Below the pieces are notes generated by a model. That model was not told the DNA's origin. It searched no databases and was given only the letters and a program-made list of their open reading frames with translations. Shown here piece by piece: positions 6,026 to 7,181 of a stretch of 7,181 nucleotides of DNA. The DNA lies in contig QNDG01000063.1 in NCBI GenBank assembly GCA_003645915.1, positions 1 through 7,181 on the forward strand, read 5' to 3'. The first letter of the stretch is position 1, and each line of letters starts with the position of its first letter. Both the position numbers and the translations under genes were made by a program. This DNA comes from Candidatus Zhuqueibacterota bacterium (GTDB taxonomy: Bacteria; Zhuqueibacterota; QNDG01).

Positions 6026-7021
6026 TTATTTTTCCTGTTTTTTTCGGAGCTTCTCTCCGGATTTTCTTTTGCTGCGTATATACCATGTTGCGAGTTTGCT
6101 TTTCTTAATTCCGAAAACAACATCTTCCAGTCCTCTGTACAAAGCATTATCATTAATCAACATAGCTGCACTGCTGTTACCAGTATCAATCTTTGCGCTT
6201 ATATTTGCAATAGAAGATACAAGCCGGTCAAGGTCAGCAGATACCTTTTCGCCGTACTTTTCATCATTAACAAATTTACCAAACAGAGTTTTTTTACTCT
6301 GTAGGTTTTTACTGAGTTTTTTTAAGTTTTCCGCTGCAATAGTTAAATTTTCCACAGCTCTGTGAACCTTTAAGGAATCACTCATCAATGCGCCAAAAGC
6401 CCCTTCTCCTTTCTCTGTTCTGCTCAACAGCACAGCAAGAGAATTTGAAGCGTTGTTTAAATTATCAACAAGTTTTTGCAGTTGTGATTCGTCATTTAAA
6501 ATCATACCAAGAGCGCCGTCGCCTTTGGAGATTTTTTTCATAACATTTTTTATATCCAGCATTACATCCGATGTAGAGCTGAGTATAGAATTTATTCCCG
6601 CTTTATCTCCTGCAGGGATCTCTCCTCCATCCGGTATCTGCGGCTGGTCAAAACTGCCCATTGTAAGCTCAACCACTTTACCGTAAACTATACTGGCAGA
6701 AGCAACAGTAGCTCTGGTATCTGCTCTTACCCTCTTTGCAGCGTCCGAAGAGACTTCAAGCACTACTTTAATTTTCATTGTCCGCAGATCTTCAGGAAAA
6801 CTTATATCAATAACATTCCCCACTTCAACTCCTGTTAAAAGAACAGGATCTCCTTTGTACAACCCGTTTGTTGAATTAAAATATACAACATATCTCACCT
6901 TTTTACCAAACAGGTCACCGGACCCGCCTACGGAAAAAACAGCACCAACTATTATCACAAGGCCAAGCGTTATAAGAATACCAACCCTCACCTCTTTTTT
7001 GTGATCTCTTTTTTGTTTCAT
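6026..7021 (-). CDS. Mce/MlaD-family lipid-transport substrate-binding protein
   Basis: This is a 331-residue, membrane-anchored periplasmic component of an Mce-type ABC transporter that moves (phospho)lipids between the membranes of diderm bacteria. A basic N-terminus precedes a single helix (about 13-32, VGILITLGLVIIVGAVFSVG). The MCE domain follows (about 40-122), with VRYVVYFNSTNGLYKGDPV, LTGVEVGNVIDISF and YGKVVELTMG. The C-terminal half is helical and contains four related units of about 38 residues, starting near residues 167, 205, 244 and 281, each with a G/K-x-x-x-x-G/A-x-x-x-x-D pattern. The tail is highly basic (SKRKSGEKLRKKQEK). The coding sequence starts 10 nt after the ATPase gene's stop; only a weak AAGAG precedes the ATG, and AGAGG overlaps the ATPase stop. 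This supports coupling to the ATPase. It resembles MlaD, but MlaD of E. coli is much shorter, so I give no symbol. Confidence 0.93.
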   Translation of the reverse strand: MKQKRDHKKEVRVGILITLGLVIIVGAVFSVGGSGDLFGKKVRYVVYFNSTNGLYKGDPVLLTGVEVGNVIDISFPEDLRTMKIKVVLEVSSDAAKRVRADTRATVASASIVYGKVVELTMGSFDQPQIPDGGEIPAGDKAGINSILSSTSDVMLDIKNVMKKISKGDGALGMILNDESQLQKLVDNLNNASNSLAVLLSRTEKGEGAFGALMSDSLKVHRAVENLTIAAENLKKLSKNLQSKKTLFGKFVNDEKYGEKVSADLDRLVSSIANISAKIDTGNSSAAMLINDNALYRGLEDVVFGIKKSKLATWYIRSKRKSGEKLRKKQEK

Positions 7022-7031
7022 TTTTCTCTTA

Positions 7032-7181
7032 TTATCCTCTTAAAAATTCTTTAACTATATGATCTCCGGATTTACGGATTTCATCCGGTGTTCCCACAAA
7101 TTTTATTCTTCCTCTGTATAAAAATGCAATTCTGTCAGCAACTGTTATAGCGCTCTGAATATTATGAGTAACAATAACAGA
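7032..7181 (-). CDS. ABC-transporter ATPase, MlaF-like (C-terminal fragment)
   Basis: The minus-strand frame entering from the window's right edge encodes 49 residues before TAA (7034-7032), with a second TAA directly after. It begins with VIVTHNIQSAITVADRIAFL, where His is the H-loop switch residue. It continues with LYRGRIKFVGTPDEIRKSGD and ends in EFLRG. This is the usual C-terminal end of an ABC ATPase; the IKFVGTPDEI and xxVKEFL style is that of MlaF (Ttg2A/Mkl) proteins. Walker A, the signature and Walker B lie outside the window. The Mce protein gene follows after 10 nt, as expected for an mla/mce operon in which the permease (MlaE) gene usually lies further upstream. It energises lipid transport on the cytoplasmic side of the inner membrane. 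Confidence 0.9.
   Translation of the reverse strand, partial: SVIVTHNIQSAITVADRIAFLYRGRIKFVGTPDEIRKSGDHIVKEFLRG

Noticed and set aside
5933..6365. Plus-strand open frames opposite the Mce gene and the start of the site-2 protease gene
   Set aside because: Their Phe/Ser-rich translations are the usual complement of Lys/Glu-rich coding on the other strand. They have no motif or ribosome site.
1..7181. tRNA, rRNA, CRISPR array, insertion sequence or prophage signals
   Set aside because: No cloverleaf, regularly spaced repeat, transposase or terminal inverted repeat was seen. Gaps between genes are short and ordinary.

Overview
The window is an AT-rich bacterial segment with two convergent gene blocks and no RNA genes, insertion sequences or CRISPR arrays that I can see. 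The organism is very probably diderm (Gram-negative type): there are two lipoprotein signal peptides and an Mce/Mla-type lipid-transport locus. Clear Shine-Dalgarno sequences precede most genes, which argues against typical Bacteroidetes. The protein set would fit an anaerobic or facultative member of the FCB-related or deltaproteobacteria-like phyla, but the lineage cannot be fixed from this sequence alone.

The left block (about 1-2207, + strand) holds four tightly packed genes. They are the 3' part of a thioredoxin-fold lipoprotein with a WCPPC active site, a rhodanese-domain lipoprotein with a CRSGSRS active-site loop, panB (ketopantoate hydroxymethyltransferase, pantothenate/CoA synthesis), and a small four-helix membrane protein of unknown function. 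The panB stop overlaps the start of the last gene (TAATG). The two lipoproteins probably act outside the cytoplasmic membrane in thiol or sulfur chemistry. panB and the membrane protein have no obvious functional tie to them.

The right block (2375-7181, - strand) reads in transcription order as follows: the C-terminal end of an ABC-transporter ATPase of MlaF type (cut by the window edge); an Mce/MlaD substrate-binding protein with four tandem copies of a roughly 38-residue C-terminal unit; a compact site-2 protease (M50) with HExxH; an MscS-family mechanosensitive channel; and a soluble hybrid-like sensor kinase. The kinase has a degenerate receiver-like N-terminus, two PAS domains (the second with a cysteine-rich insertion) and a HisKA_2/HATPase_c module. 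The first three genes are spaced by 10-27 nt and look like one transcript. The channel follows after about 40 nt if the internal GTG start is used, and the kinase follows after about 100 nt. The common theme is the cell envelope: lipid traffic, intramembrane proteolysis and osmotic release.

The 167 bp between the convergent blocks contains no convincing terminator. Its minus strand can be read as two hydrophobic peptide stretches in different frames, possibly a decayed small membrane-protein gene. Most of the window is recognisable housekeeping or envelope biology. The items most worth a second look are the kinase architecture, the start site of the channel gene, the Mce repeat tail and the paired redox/sulfur lipoproteins.
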